A stretch of 64,000 bases of DNA from Myxococcales bacterium. Lineage in GTDB: Bacteria; Myxococcota_A; Bradymonadia; REDH01. Position 1 is the first letter of the stretch; each line of letters starts with the position of its first letter. The stretch covers positions 1 to 64,000 of the forward strand of contig CANMDT010000005.1 in NCBI GenBank assembly GCA_947496715.1, in the 5' to 3' direction. This document shows, piece by piece, positions 62,988-64,000 of this stretch. The notes under the pieces were generated by a model. It was not told the DNA's origin, did no database searches, and saw only the letters and a program-made list of their open reading frames with translations. A program made the translations under genes and the position numbers.

Positions 62988-63356
62988 TTACTTCTTCTTC
63001 TTGATCGCTGCTTTCCGGGGTCCCTTCCGCGTACGAGCATTCGTACGTGTCCGCTGACCTCGGCACGGAAGATTCCGACGATGACGAAGACCCCGGTAGC
63101 AGCCAAGATCCATCAATCGCTTGATGTTCAAAGCCCGCTCACGACGAAGATCGCCCTCAACCTTGTACTCCGTCTCCAAAATCTGACGGATCCGGCGAAC
63201 CTCGCCCTCCGTCAAATCGTCCGTCCGGACACTCTGATCGATCCCAGCCTTCGCCAAGATCTGCTCAGACGTCGAACGACCAACGCCATACAGGTAGGTC
63301 AAACCCACCACAATCCGCTTCCTTGCCGGAAGATCTACACCCGAAATACGAGCCAT
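62988..63356 (-). CDS. rpsM: 30S ribosomal protein S13
   Basis: This 122-residue protein is S13. It starts [20 protein letters not shown] and contains [17 protein letters not shown], the helical middle part [20 protein letters not shown] and the [17 protein letters not shown] tail. It is preceded by rpmJ, the typical arrangement of the alpha operon. Confidence 0.98.
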   Translation of the reverse strand: MARISGVDLPARKRIVVGLTYLYGVGRSTSEQILAKAGIDQSVRTDDLTEGEVRRIRQILETEYKVEGDLRRERALNIKRLMDLGCYRGLRHRRNLPCRGQRTRTNARTRKGPRKAAIKKKK

Positions 63357-63406
63357 GCTGACTTCTCCTCAATCTCGTTGCGCCAGGAACCCCAGCGCCG
63401 TTCGTT

Positions 63407-63520
63407 CTAACCCTGACGCTGCTTGTGCTTCGGAACCTCGCAGATCACGCGCACAATTCCCTTGCGACGCACAATCTTGCACTTCTCACAAATCTTTTTC
63501 ACCGACGGCCGTACCTTCAT
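63407..63520 (-). CDS. rpmJ: 50S ribosomal protein L36
   Basis: This 37-residue gene encodes L36: [20 protein letters not shown], then [13 protein letters not shown]. The zinc-ribbon Cys11, Cys14, Cys27 and His32 (CEKC, C, H) are complete, so it is the zinc-dependent form. It precedes rpsM as usual. It is too short for most gene scans. Confidence 0.97.
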   Translation of the reverse strand: MKVRPSVKKICEKCKIVRRKGIVRVICEVPKHKQRQG

Positions 63521-63632
63521 GACACACCCTTGCTTCGCAGCTCAAAAGCTCCCCCCGAACGACAAAACGCACGAGAGGGGCAAGCATCATACACGGGCCA
63601 ACCAGGATTGGCAAGGCCCTACCTTTCCAATT

Positions 63633-64000
63633 TTAACCCGGTAACGTCATGATCTGTGGACCTTCTGACGTCACCGCTACCGTGTGCTCAAAGTGCGCAG
63701 ACAAGCTTCGATCCTTCGTCACCACCGTCCATCCGTCCGACAGCGTCTCCGTCTCCCACCCGCCCGCGTTCACCATCGGCTCGATCGCAAGAACCAGCCC
63801 CTCGCGGAACAGATACCCACTCGCACCACCCGTCATCACATAGTTCGGAACCTGCGGATCCTCGTGAAGACGCCGACCAATCCCATGACCAACAAAATCA
63901 CGAACCACCGAAAACCCTTCGCCCAAGATCACCGACTCCACAGCACCCGAGAGGTCCCGTAGCCGCTGACCAGACCGGCACATCTCGATCCCTGCATCCA
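63633..64000 (-). CDS. map: Methionine aminopeptidase, 5' part outside window
   Basis: The C-terminal half of a type I methionine aminopeptidase lies at the window end; the upstream part is cut off at base 64000. Visible are AGIEMCRSGQR at the junction, VVRDFVGHGIGRRLHEDPQV with a metal-ligand histidine, LAIEPMVN with a metal-binding glutamate and the final AHFEHTVAV, which contains the last catalytic residues. The enzyme removes the initiator methionine. It precedes rpmJ by about 110 bases, and no infA gene lies between them. Confidence 0.95.
   Translation of the reverse strand, partial: DAGIEMCRSGQRLRDLSGAVESVILGEGFSVVRDFVGHGIGRRLHEDPQVPNYVMTGGASGYLFREGLVLAIEPMVNAGGWETETLSDGWTVVTKDRSLSAHFEHTVAVTSEGPQIMTLPG

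Noticed and set aside
1-64000. tRNA or rRNA genes
   Set aside because: The intergenic gaps were read for cloverleaf-like or rRNA-like sequence and none was noticed; a covariance search could not be run.

Overview
This 64-kb window is GC-rich, tightly packed chromosomal DNA from a Gram-negative bacterium, most likely a member of the Myxococcota (myxobacteria and relatives). The evidence is an outer-membrane assembly pair (TamA/TamB), many lipoproteins, a protein of the MXAN_5187 type, a zinc-ribbon/TPR and FHA/TPR protein repertoire, and a small non-flagellar type III secretion (T3SS) cluster with its own sigma factor. No rRNA, tRNA, CRISPR array or prophage was seen. Genes commonly overlap by 4 bases or sit a few bases apart, so most expression is by operon. 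The assignment to a phylum is inference; no species can be named.

Layout. 1-6.6 kb: the end of an acyl-CoA dehydrogenase, mdh, the ribosomal/GTPase operon rplU-rpmA-obgE, a small membrane protein, an MXAN_5187-type protein and an outer-membrane barrel. 6.7-12.8 kb: gyrA-hemL-atpZ-atpI-atpB-atpE, giving the membrane a and c subunits of ATP synthase without the F1 genes. 12.8-23.7 kb, minus strand: an operon-like run FHA protein-hflX-cytochrome c-mfd-two parvulin-type folding factors-pdxA. 23.8-31.5 kb: cysS-uvrB-VTT membrane protein, then two membrane proteins with N-terminal zinc ribbons and C-terminal TPR regions followed by a PrsW-family protease. 31.4-36.4 kb: ribA, a degenerate Fic protein, folK, a lipoprotein and a lytic transglycosylase. 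36.5-40.8 kb: a radical SAM enzyme with a metallophosphoesterase-like partner and several hypothetical envelope proteins. 40.8-50.9 kb: tamA/tamB, an inactive-looking phosphoesterase lipoprotein, a double Usp protein and a Ca-loop secreted protein. 51-54.9 kb: nadE and recD2. 54.9-60.6 kb is the most accessory part: the T3SS genes, an unknown protein, a decayed REP-type (Y1) transposase homologue and a 0.65-kb cluster of GC-rich repeats. 60.6-64 kb: a PEGA-like lipoprotein and the end of the ribosomal alpha operon (rplQ, rpoA, rpsK, rpsM, rpmJ) with the start-truncated map gene.

The best leads for new biology are the transposase-derived protein with its downstream repeat cluster, the compact T3SS operon led by a sigma factor, the radical SAM/phosphoesterase pair with a rebuilt metal site, the PrsW-linked zinc-ribbon proteins, the catalytically dead Fic protein, and hflX, whose conserved N-terminus extends past any normal start codon. 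All function calls rest on reading motifs by eye; no database search was possible.
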